In this document: positions 1 through 6,974 of the stretch, in pieces
Layout of the letters: each line of letters begins with the position of its first letter
Numbering within the stretch: position 1 is the stretch's first letter
Source of the DNA: Balneola sp. EhC07
Lineage (GTDB): Bacteria > Bacteroidota > Rhodothermia > Balneolales > Balneolaceae
Reading direction: 5' to 3'
DNA length: 64,000 nt
NCBI RefSeq assembly: GCF_001650905.1
Contig: NZ_LXYG01000019.1
Span: 1 to 64,000, forward strand
Made by a program: the position numbers and the translations under genes
Notes under the pieces: model-generated
The model's database searches: none
Told to the model about the DNA's origin: nothing
Seen by the model: the letters and a program-made list of their open reading frames with translations, nothing else

Positions 1-147
1 ATATATGCCGAAGAATACGATACTATAAGTGATGCTATAGCAAGGGAGAAGCAACTAAAGAATTGGCATAAACAGTGGAAATGGAATCTGGTAAAGCAAA
101 ACAATTCAAAATTAGAGGATTGGTATGATACCTTAAGAGGATGGTAA
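1..147 (+). CDS. GIY-YIG family endonuclease, C-terminal fragment (cut by window edge)
   Basis: The reading frame is open from base 1 and stops with TAA at 145-147, giving 48 visible residues. The peptide contains AIAREKQLKNW followed by a W/K-rich segment and DWYDTLRGW. This is the usual C-terminal half of small stand-alone GIY-YIG nucleases, where the Glu of the REKQLK motif is the metal-binding catalytic residue. The GIY and YIG strands lie outside the window. These small proteins (about 80-100 aa) are common and often multicopy in Bacteroidota-like genomes, and their cellular role is mostly unknown. Confidence 0.8.
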   Translation: MYAEEYDTISDAIAREKQLKNWHKQWKWNLVKQNNSKLEDWYDTLRGW

Positions 148-176
148 ACAAGAACAGACTAAAAGTCTTTACGTAA

Positions 177-202
177 GATCCCGAAATAAATTCGGGATGA
201 CC
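177..202. repeat. REP-like palindrome, GATCCCGAA/TTCGGGAT family
   Basis: Short imperfect palindrome with arms GATCCCGAA and TTCGGGATGACC. Related copies, some with compensatory changes in both arms, occur at 24941-24968, 25101-25127, 42692-42717 and 42730-42762. All copies are intergenic. Confidence 0.7.
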
Positions 203-227
203 TGTTAAGCAAGGGTTTATTGTATAA

Positions 228-434
228 TAAAACTCAGCTAGGATATTAGAAACCCGGGGATAAATCCACTACTGGATTATGTTCTTGTATTAAACTCGTA
301 CATAAACAAGCAAGGACTTTAGTCCTGCGAATATTCTCAATTTGGTTCCTATTTACCCATTCATCTGACGGATCTCCCGTCTGATGAACCTGTTGGTCAG
401 ACTCAAAAACCGGCTAGGATTCATTTTCGAAGCT
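228..434 (+). repeat. 207-bp direct repeat, copy 1
   Basis: Begins TAAAACTCAGCTA and ends at CGAAGCT. The whole unit recurs in the same orientation at 611-817 with scattered substitutions and no length change. It contains a small hairpin AAGGACT/AGTCCT and a second palindrome around ATCTGACGG/CCGTCTGAT. No convincing reading frame runs through both copies. Confidence 0.85.
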
Positions 435-610
435 CTAGCTTTTATTTTGACCTCCTCTGTCTCCTCCTTCATAAGGAGGAGAACTCGTTGATAAATCTTT
501 AAGCAAATTTAATAGCAACAAGCCTCTTCTTGTGAAGAAAAGGTTGGTGAGATATTTTTGAGAGTTGCTACCGCACAAGCGGGAAAAGTTTTGTGCGGCA
601 TTTATTGGTC

Positions 611-817
611 TAAAACTCAGCTATGATATTAGAAACCCGGGGATAAATCCCCTACTAGCTTATGTTCTTGTCTTAAACTCGTACATAAACAAGTAAGGAC
701 TTTAGTCCTGCGATTAGTGTCAATTTGGTTCCTATTTACCCATTCATCTGACTGATCTCCCGTCTGATGAATCTGTTAGTGAGACTCAAAAACCGGCTAT
801 GATTCATTGTCGAAGCT
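611..817 (+). repeat. 207-bp direct repeat, copy 2
   Basis: Second copy of the unit at 228-434, same length and orientation. It runs to the very end of the rhodanese gene: its last bases (CGAAGCT) overlap the rhodanese stop at 816-818, so the repeat may supply that stop codon. Confidence 0.85.
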
Positions 818-1169
818 ACGCAGCTTCCACTTCATACCCATCCGACATCCACCCGGTAATTCCTGCGGATAAAACTCGCACGTCATTAAATCCCATTCCT
901 TTTACTTTTTTGGCGGCGTTGGGTGCTTTCCTGCACATGGGATTGGAACAGTAGAAAACGAGTGTTGAGTTTTTATCTGCATTTAGATCGCTTTCTGAAA
1001 TTGAATTCGGATCTAAATTCTGAGCACCGGGAATATGAGTTTGTTGCCAACGCGATGAATCATTCATATCAAACACATGAACATTTTCCTGAGCAAGAAT
1101 TCCGTTTAATTCTTCTGTAGAAATAGATTCAAGGTTCATTACCAACGGAAGGATATTTCTGAATACCAT
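816..1169 (-). CDS. Rhodanese-like domain protein
   Basis: Single-domain rhodanese (about 117 aa), probably cytosolic and involved in sulfur transfer. The fold elements appear in order: STEEL start, VFDMND strand, HIPGAQNL loop, then the active-site segment FYCSNPMCRKAP with the catalytic Cys as its first Cys, and a final AGITGWMSDGYEV. The active loop is CSNPMC rather than the commoner CxxGxR, so the specific sulfur acceptor is uncertain. I start at the ATG at 1169 because an AAAGAG ribosome-binding site lies about 8 bases upstream. A longer frame to 1205 and a shorter start at 1139 are possible. It lies between repeat units on both sides. Confidence 0.85.
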   Translation of the reverse strand: MVFRNILPLVMNLESISTEELNGILAQENVHVFDMNDSSRWQQTHIPGAQNLDPNSISESDLNADKNSTLVFYCSNPMCRKAPNAAKKVKGMGFNDVRVLSAGITGWMSDGYEVEAA

Positions 1170-1250
1170 AATAAAATCTCTTTGATGAACAGGCGGTGCC
1201 TGCATGTTTCTTTATTTAATTAGTAACAGAAATAGGAAAGTTTCTTACAG

Positions 1251-1296
1251 GGTTGGTGAGAGTTTTTAGGGAGTGGCATTAAGCGCACAAGCGGGT
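1251..1296 (+). repeat. Degraded second copy of the 542-583 segment
   Basis: Starts GGTTGGTGAGA and ends GCACAAGCGGG, matching 542-583 with several substitutions and a few indels. The rhodanese gene is thus bracketed by related noncoding sequence. Confidence 0.55.
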
Positions 1297-1301
1297 GGGA
1301 G

Positions 1302-2351
1302 TCAAATCTTAGCTAGAGATAGTGTGCGCCATCGGTTTTTAAATAAATCAGAACAAGTTAAAGTATTCTCAATTTCGATAGCTTTAAATCCCATCTCAAC
1401 TAGTTCTGAATTTATTATATCCAAATCTGAAAAAGAAATTTTATAAGCTGTACCTATACACTTCATTTCGTTTCTATTGGCTATTAAAGCAGTCCCCTTT
1501 TCCTTTCTTAGAAGCCTCAAATTCATGGGGTGATAGGCAAAACCTAGGAACAATGCTAAATCTGAATTACTAATAGATGCACGAATTTTAGAGATTCTAT
1601 TTTTTTGAGAAGTCACACCTTCAGTAAAAGTGTTCAACTCTTCTGCGAGTTTCATGAGTTGATAAGCTGTTGGTTCTTTTCCAAATTCTATCGAATTATC
1701 TTGTTCCATCCATGGAAGAGTTCCTACCGTACCGTACGGGTGGTATATTTCTATGTAGCTTAATATCTCTCTCGCATCAAAAGGTGAGAGTTTATAATAG
1801 TATTGTAAAGCATGATATAAAAAGTGCTCTACACTCCTGTCATAGTTAAATATTATTAAAGTAAATTTCGAAAATCTTTCAGGTAAGTCCGATCTTTTAC
1901 AATTCTCAGTAAGTATTTGGAAAAATGAGGTAAGCCATATGTCTTTTTTGAAATTAAAGTCTGGTCCAATATCATTTAATCTATCAAAATATATTTTACT
2001 AGACTTTTCCTGATCTAATATCGCTCTAGCGATTCCAATCTTGCCGCAAAATTCTATTTCACTATTTCCTTTATGAGCATCTAGAAAGTGATCTATAGAT
2101 ATAGCCAGTGGCATTGCTCTATGAATATCATTTGAAGCATTAATAAGGTCTTCAAAAGACGTTTTACAGTTATTAGAACTATAAACTCTAATAGTCTCAT
2201 AAATTAATTCATCTTTATAAATAAAGTCTCGATTATGATATCCAAAACTTAAAAGATTCGCTATATCTTCTTTTAACTTAGTGCCTAAAGAGAATCCTAA
2301 CTCATAACTTGCTCCTGCACCTATTACTAAAACTGTCCTTCCCTTAACCAT
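1302..2351 (-). CDS. SIR2-like domain protein, stand-alone, possible defence protein
   Basis: The 349-residue protein opens with VLVIGAGAS (residues 7-15), the nucleotide-binding start of the SIR2-like fold. It continues with SIDHFL (85-90), IIFNYDRSVEHFL (166-178; Asn-Tyr-Asp of the NAD pocket) and IYHPYG (202-207), whose His fits the catalytic His position. These motifs mark the SIR2-like families found in many anti-phage systems, where the domain depletes NAD+. No helicase, Argonaute or HerA-type partner is adjacent, so it would have to act alone or with a distant partner. The gene looks more AT-rich than its neighbours and sits between repeat regions, which fits horizontal gain. A non-defence role in NAD metabolism cannot be excluded. 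Confidence 0.7.
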   Translation of the reverse strand: MVKGRTVLVIGAGASYELGFSLGTKLKEDIANLLSFGYHNRDFIYKDELIYETIRVYSSNNCKTSFEDLINASNDIHRAMPLAISIDHFLDAHKGNSEIEFCGKIGIARAILDQEKSSKIYFDRLNDIGPDFNFKKDIWLTSFFQILTENCKRSDLPERFSKFTLIIFNYDRSVEHFLYHALQYYYKLSPFDAREILSYIEIYHPYGTVGTLPWMEQDNSIEFGKEPTAYQLMKLAEELNTFTEGVTSQKNRISKIRASISNSDLALFLGFAYHPMNLRLLRKEKGTALIANRNEMKCIGTAYKISFSDLDIINSELVEMGFKAIEIENTLTCSDLFKNRWRTLSLAKI

Positions 2352-2617
2352 AAAAATTTTATCTACTGTAAATTTACGAGAACATAATAATACTTTTAGA
2401 TTATTTCTCTTCTTCGCAAATCCTCTAGTTTAATTGAATTAATAAAGCAGCTCAATTATAATATTCATTTCGTTCCAAAAAAGAACTTAAACCTATTATG
2501 CCACAAACTGTCACCCCCTCTTATTAGTTTAGTGAGCAGATTAAGACCTTAAACTAGCAAGCCCTTCAGGGCTGCGACTTAGACGCCTCGATTGATAGAG
2601 GCGATACAAGATCAAAA

Positions 2618-3607
2618 ATGCTCAAAGTAACTAAAGTCGGATATCATGGAATAATCCTCCCCGAATTGGGAATAGGATTGGATTATTCGGGAACCAAAGC
2701 CGAGCATATTTTTATTTCGCATGCACACGCCGATCATGTTCCCCGAAATAAAAAGCTGAGCGTATATGCTACTCCCCCAACTGCAAAATTCATGAAATTG
2801 CGAGGCTTTGGCGGAGAAGTAAAACCCCTGGAGTTCAAACAACCGCTGGAAACGGATAGAGCCAAGATCACTTTTTATCCCGCCGGACATATTCTCGGCT
2901 CTGCCATGACTTTTGTGGAAAGCGATCTGGGAAACCTGTTGTACACCGGCGATTACCGGACTCCACCCGCTCCTGCTACCGAAGGATTTGAGTTACCGGA
3001 TGCAGAGATCGATACTTTTATAACCGAAGCCACATTCAGTTTGCCGATCTACAAATGGAAGCCGGAAGAAGTGCTTGCAAATCAGATTCGAAATTTTGCT
3101 GCCCGAAATCTTGAACAAAGCTTTACTCCCATTTTCACTGCCTATAATCTGGGCAAAGCCCAGGAATTGATGTATATCTTAAAGGAGCTGAACCATCCAA
3201 TGCAAATTCACGGAGCAGGATTTAAACTTTGTTCTGTTTATGAAGACTTTGGATTTCCACTTGGTGACTACGAAACCTATCAACGCGAGAATTGTGAAGG
3301 AAAGATCCTGATCACACCCGGTTCTGCTTTGGGGAATGGGTTTGCATCCAACGTAAAGAAAAAGCGAATCGCATACTGTTCGGGATGGGCAGCAAACGAG
3401 TCCAGACAAACACAGCTTACTGTAGACGAGCTGATTCCACTATCTGATCATCTGGATTTCTTTGAGCTGATCGATCTGTGTAAAAAATTACATCCAAAGA
3501 AAGTTTTGATCACGCATACGCCCAATCCTAAAGTGGTTCAACATTATCTGGAGGAGCTGGGGATAAATTCGGGGTTTTTAGATTTGGAGGCGGGCGATTA
3601 TGAGTAG
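2618..3607 (+). CDS. Ligase-associated MBL-fold DNA exonuclease
   Basis: Metallo-beta-lactamase/beta-CASP-like nuclease of 329 aa. The metal site is visible as FISHAHADHVPR near residues 32-43, then YPAGHILGSAMTF and LYTGDY. The C-terminus carries VLITHTPNP. This arrangement matches the family annotated as ligase-associated DNA exonuclease, a partner of bacterial ATP-dependent ligases in a putative repair pathway. The ligase gene follows on the same strand 227 bases downstream, supporting the assignment. The other usual members (Lhr-like helicase and phosphoesterase) are not in this window. Upstream DNA holds two small palindromes (GCCCTTCAGGGC near 2560 and CGCCTC/GAGGCG near 2585). Confidence 0.85.
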   Translation: MLKVTKVGYHGIILPELGIGLDYSGTKAEHIFISHAHADHVPRNKKLSVYATPPTAKFMKLRGFGGEVKPLEFKQPLETDRAKITFYPAGHILGSAMTFVESDLGNLLYTGDYRTPPAPATEGFELPDAEIDTFITEATFSLPIYKWKPEEVLANQIRNFAARNLEQSFTPIFTAYNLGKAQELMYILKELNHPMQIHGAGFKLCSVYEDFGFPLGDYETYQRENCEGKILITPGSALGNGFASNVKKKRIAYCSGWAANESRQTQLTVDELIPLSDHLDFFELIDLCKKLHPKKVLITHTPNPKVVQHYLEELGINSGFLDLEAGDYE

Positions 3608-3612
3608 TTCTA

Positions 3613-3726
3613 GGTTGACCCTCCCCTCAATCCCCTCCTATGGAGGGGAAGCTCTTTGGTTTAATAATAAACCTACAACAAAGAGTCTTCCTCTCTCGGG
3701 AGAGGAAACAAAGGAGAGGGTCAACC
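3613..3726. mobile_element. MITE-like palindromic element between exonuclease and ligase genes
   Basis: A 114-bp element with terminal inverted repeats GGTTGACCCTCCCCT (3613-3627) and AGGAGAGGGTCAACC (3712-3726). Inside are two further hairpins, CCCCTCC/GGAGGGG and TTCCTCTC/GAGAGGAA. It codes for nothing convincing. Such elements are non-autonomous and need a transposase from elsewhere. No target-site duplication was clearly seen. Confidence 0.65.
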
Positions 3727-3746
3727 ACAAATCCTGCAAACTATTT

Positions 3747-3829
3747 GTCATTTCGACTATAGAGAGAAATCTAAAGAGCTCAGAGTTATTAAAGATATTT
3801 TTAGATGTCTCACATTCGTTCGACATGAC
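3747..3829. repeat. Imperfect inverted repeat, GTCATTTCGAC family
   Basis: Left arm GTCATTTCGAC...AGAAATCT, right arm AGATGTCTC...TCGACATGAC, forming an imperfect long hairpin. A related copy is at about 24831-24906. It ends only a few bases before the ligase start codon, so it forms the ligase 5' leader. Confidence 0.6.
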
Positions 3830-3834
3830 AGAAA

Positions 3835-5571
3835 ATGGATTTTTCTATGATTACTAAGTCAAACTCGTTTACGCGATTAGCCGAAACCGCCCAATCCATT
3901 TCATCAACTCGTGGGAATAATGCGAAGATCAAGCTGTTTGTGGATTATCTATACAAGCTGAAAGCCGACAAAGATGTAGAATTAGCGACTCAATTTTTAA
4001 GTGAAGGCGCTTTCTCTTCAGTTTCCGGTAAACGAGCATCAGTTGGACACCGAACGATTGCGACTTTAGCTGCTGATTTCTGTGAGATCGATTATGAAAA
4101 GGTATTCAAGCCAAGTAAAACGGCAAGCGGTTCTTCTTCTGAAACTATTCAGCGCTTGTTTGAAAATATTCCTGAAGCACAGTCAAAATGGAAAAGCGAA
4201 AACCTGACTTTACAGGAGATCAATGAAATCTTTGAGTCACTGTATATCACTTCCAAAAGAGACGCTAAGCAGCAAATACTTTTGGATGCATGGATGAGAA
4301 TGTCGCCGTTGGAAATAAAATATTTTATTCGGATCCTTGGACAAGGTTCACTCAGAATCGGATTCGAAACTAAGAGCGTGGAAAATGCCATTGCCAAAAC
4401 TTATGGTAAAGAGTTAGAAACGGTTCGCTATGCCAGAATGATCTCCGGCAGTATTGGCAGAACAGCCGTAATGGCGAAAAATGATGCTCTTGATGAAGCA
4501 TCTTTTAAGATGTTTAGTCCCATTGCGTTTATGTTGGCTTCTCCTATTGAAAGCAGAGCTGTTACGGATCTTTCAGAATATATCGCTGAGGAAAAATTTG
4601 ACGGAATGCGTTGTCAGGCTCATATTTCTGATGGAAGAGTAGAATTATTTTCCCGCGACTTGAATCAGATCTCTTCATCATTTCCGGAAATCGTAGAATT
4701 CTTTTCCGGTAAAGAGCTTCCTGATCTGGTTTTGGATGGAGAGATCTGTGTTTTCAAAGATGACACCATTCTCCCCTTTCAGCTTCTTCAAAAACGAATG
4801 GGCGTAAAAAAGCCCTCGAAAAAATTACTTACTCAATATCCGGTGCTGTTTATCGCTTATGATATTTTGTATGAAGATGGGAATCCGCTATTTGATGATT
4901 TGTTATCGGTTCGTCGGGTTAAACTCGAAAAGCTTTCAAAAAAACATTCTATTCCTATCACCTCGCAGATGAAAATCTATAATCAGGACGATGTGGAGGA
5001 GCTTTTTCAACGGGCGTTAGATCATGGAAATGAAGGCTTAATGCTGAAGCGAAAAGATTCTGTGTATGAATACGGACAACGCAGAAAATCCTGGCTAAAA
5101 GTTAAAAAACCCAGTGGTTCTTTGGATACTGTTATGCTGTACGCACATGCCGGAAGCGGTAAACGCGGCGGGACCTATTCTGACTTTACGCTGGGAGTTT
5201 CGGTAAAAGATGATGATCGGTATGAAGAAGAGTTCATTCCAATAGGAAAAGCATACGGCGGTTATTCTGATGAAGAACTCAAAAAGATGAATGCGCTGAT
5301 CAAGGATATTACTCTAGAGCGATTCGGCCCTACACTGCTTTTGAAACCTCACTTAGTTATCGAACTGGAATTCGAGGACATCCAAATAAACAAAAGAACC
5401 AAGGCGAAATACACACTTCGTTTCCCGAGATTCAAAGCTATTCGCTGGGATTTATCTCCATCTGATGCAGACACCTTGAAAGATGTGGAACGAATGTATC
5501 AGCAGAAAATTGATGAAGAAAGGTCGAGGCAAGGCAAAAATCCTTCGTTTTATCTGCCTTCACGTAACTAA
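3835..5571 (+). CDS. ATP-dependent DNA ligase
   Basis: 578-residue DNA ligase that seals nicks using ATP. An N-terminal DNA-binding domain (about 1-215) precedes the adenylation domain, whose catalytic lysine is K254 in EEKFDGMRC. Motif III (LDGEIC), motif IV (EGLMLKRK) and motif V (KSWLKVKK) follow, then an OB-fold with the C-terminal RFPRFKAIRWD. It matches the bacterial ligase type encoded beside the MBL exonuclease, presumably a repair ligase used in addition to NAD-dependent LigA. Codon 5 (ATG at 3847) is an equally plausible start. Neither start has a strong ribosome-binding site. Confidence 0.92.
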   Translation: MDFSMITKSNSFTRLAETAQSISSTRGNNAKIKLFVDYLYKLKADKDVELATQFLSEGAFSSVSGKRASVGHRTIATLAADFCEIDYEKVFKPSKTASGSSSETIQRLFENIPEAQSKWKSENLTLQEINEIFESLYITSKRDAKQQILLDAWMRMSPLEIKYFIRILGQGSLRIGFETKSVENAIAKTYGKELETVRYARMISGSIGRTAVMAKNDALDEASFKMFSPIAFMLASPIESRAVTDLSEYIAEEKFDGMRCQAHISDGRVELFSRDLNQISSSFPEIVEFFSGKELPDLVLDGEICVFKDDTILPFQLLQKRMGVKKPSKKLLTQYPVLFIAYDILYEDGNPLFDDLLSVRRVKLEKLSKKHSIPITSQMKIYNQDDVEELFQRALDHGNEGLMLKRKDSVYEYGQRRKSWLKVKKPSGSLDTVMLYAHAGSGKRGGTYSDFTLGVSVKDDDRYEEEFIPIGKAYGGYSDEELKKMNALIKDITLERFGPTLLLKPHLVIELEFEDIQINKRTKAKYTLRFPRFKAIRWDLSPSDADTLKDVERMYQQKIDEERSRQGKNPSFYLPSRN

Positions 5572-5663
5572 TTTTTACGTTTTTAATCAGTTTTAACAAC
5601 CATTCTGAACGCCTTTATGCTAGATTATGGTTCTAGCTTTAAAATTGCTCTTAAAACATACAG

Positions 5664-6956
5664 ATGAGAAAAATACTAACAATTATTTTGCCTTTGTTAT
5701 TCCTGATATCCTGCTCAAAAGAATCGCAGGATCAACAACGAAATCAGGGAAATCTTGTAATTCCTGCTGTTGAAGCCGTTCAATCTCAATTTGGCTCTCT
5801 TCCGCTTGTTGAACGATTTAGTGGAAATGTGGTTTCCGAAAACCAGGTGGAACTTTATCCTGAAGTAAATGCCCAGATCGCTGAAGTATATGTAGAAAAT
5901 GGCGACTTTGTGAATAAAGGAGATGTACTTGTAAAGCTACAGGACGAACCTTTCCAGAAGCAGTTGCAACAATCTGAAGCTAATCTCAAAATCAATAATG
6001 CTCGTTTAAAACAAGCAAAAGCTCAGTTATCTACTCTGGAAGCTCAATACAAAAGAATACAAGCTCTTGCTGAAAAAGATCTCAGCAGCGAATTGGAATT
6101 GGAGCAAATCAATGCTGAAAAGATCTCTGCTGAAGCAGATGTAGAGTTAGCCGAGGCGCAGGTAGAACAATCAGCAGCTTTAGTGGATGAACGAAAAAAT
6201 CAGCTTACAAAAACACTGATAAAAGCACCTGTTACCGGAACTATCGGACAAAGAAATGCCCAACCCGGTATGCAGGCATCAGCTTCTACTCCGCTATTTA
6301 TGATAGGAGATCTGTCAAAACTGAGAGTTGAGATCCTGTTAACAGAAAGTATGCTTAATAAAATTAAAGTTGGTCAAACCGCCGCAATATCGGTAACTGA
6401 TCAAAATGGAGAGATCGTTACTATTAGTGGTGAATTATCCCGAATCAGTCCTTTTTTAAATGAAATTACAAGAAGTACTGAAGCGGAAATCGATATTGAT
6501 AACCAAAATGGATTATTAAATCCGGGAATGTATGTACCTGTTGATATTTTTTATGGTGAAAGTCAGCAAGCTACTTTAATTCCAACCAGCGCTATTTTCA
6601 TTGATCCTAATACCGGTTCTGAAGGAATTTATATTGCCAATTCTATTGGTTCAGAAATCAAACCAGTAAGTGATTCTGCATCCGGAGTCTCTTCTTTAAC
6701 TTCTCCTACAGATGTTACTTTTCAGGAAATTGATGTGATTGCCCGAGGTAAAATGGAAGTTGCAGTAAACGGTTTGGAAAGCGGGAAATGGGTGGTCACA
6801 TTAGGACAAAACCTGCTTTCTGAAGGAAGAGTACAAGCACGGGTTAAAACCATTCCCTGGGAACATGTAATCCGATTGCAACAAATGCAGCGAGAAGATT
6901 TGCTCAATGACGTAATGAAAGACAAACAACAGACTCCTGAAAAACCCACACTTTAA
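5664..6956 (+). CDS. RND efflux periplasmic adaptor lipoprotein (HlyD/AcrA family)
   Basis: 430-residue membrane fusion protein. A signal peptide ends in the lipobox LISC with acylated Cys17, so it is anchored in a membrane facing the periplasm. A lipoyl half (about 50-85), a long coiled-coil hairpin (about 90-175, rich in QAEAQV-type heptads), the second lipoyl half (KAPVTGTIGQR) and beta-barrel/membrane-proximal domains follow. The RND pump gene begins 18 bases downstream, so the two form an operon. No TolC-type outer membrane factor is encoded beside them. The substrate is not predictable. Confidence 0.92.
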   Translation: MRKILTIILPLLFLISCSKESQDQQRNQGNLVIPAVEAVQSQFGSLPLVERFSGNVVSENQVELYPEVNAQIAEVYVENGDFVNKGDVLVKLQDEPFQKQLQQSEANLKINNARLKQAKAQLSTLEAQYKRIQALAEKDLSSELELEQINAEKISAEADVELAEAQVEQSAALVDERKNQLTKTLIKAPVTGTIGQRNAQPGMQASASTPLFMIGDLSKLRVEILLTESMLNKIKVGQTAAISVTDQNGEIVTISGELSRISPFLNEITRSTEAEIDIDNQNGLLNPGMYVPVDIFYGESQQATLIPTSAIFIDPNTGSEGIYIANSIGSEIKPVSDSASGVSSLTSPTDVTFQEIDVIARGKMEVAVNGLESGKWVVTLGQNLLSEGRVQARVKTIPWEHVIRLQQMQREDLLNDVMKDKQQTPEKPTL

Positions 6957-6974
6957 CATTTTAGCTTAACTGAC

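Larger units (their letters stand above)
148..815. other. Gene-free repeat-rich spacer
   Basis: No supportable gene lies between the GIY-YIG stop and the rhodanese stop. The spacer holds a REP-like palindrome (177-202), two 207-bp direct repeat copies (starting at 228 and 611), a CTCCTCCTT/AAGGAGGAG hairpin near 461-483, and a segment at 542-583 that reappears degraded at 1251-1296 on the other side of the rhodanese gene. Confidence 0.7.

Noticed and set aside
923-1120. Plus-strand frame inside the rhodanese gene
   Set aside because: Antisense shadow of a well-supported gene, with no family likeness.
1302-5571. A defence island made of the SIR2-like, exonuclease and ligase genes
   Set aside because: The SIR2-like gene is on the opposite strand, separated by 266 bases of repeats, and the exonuclease-ligase pair belongs to a known repair family.
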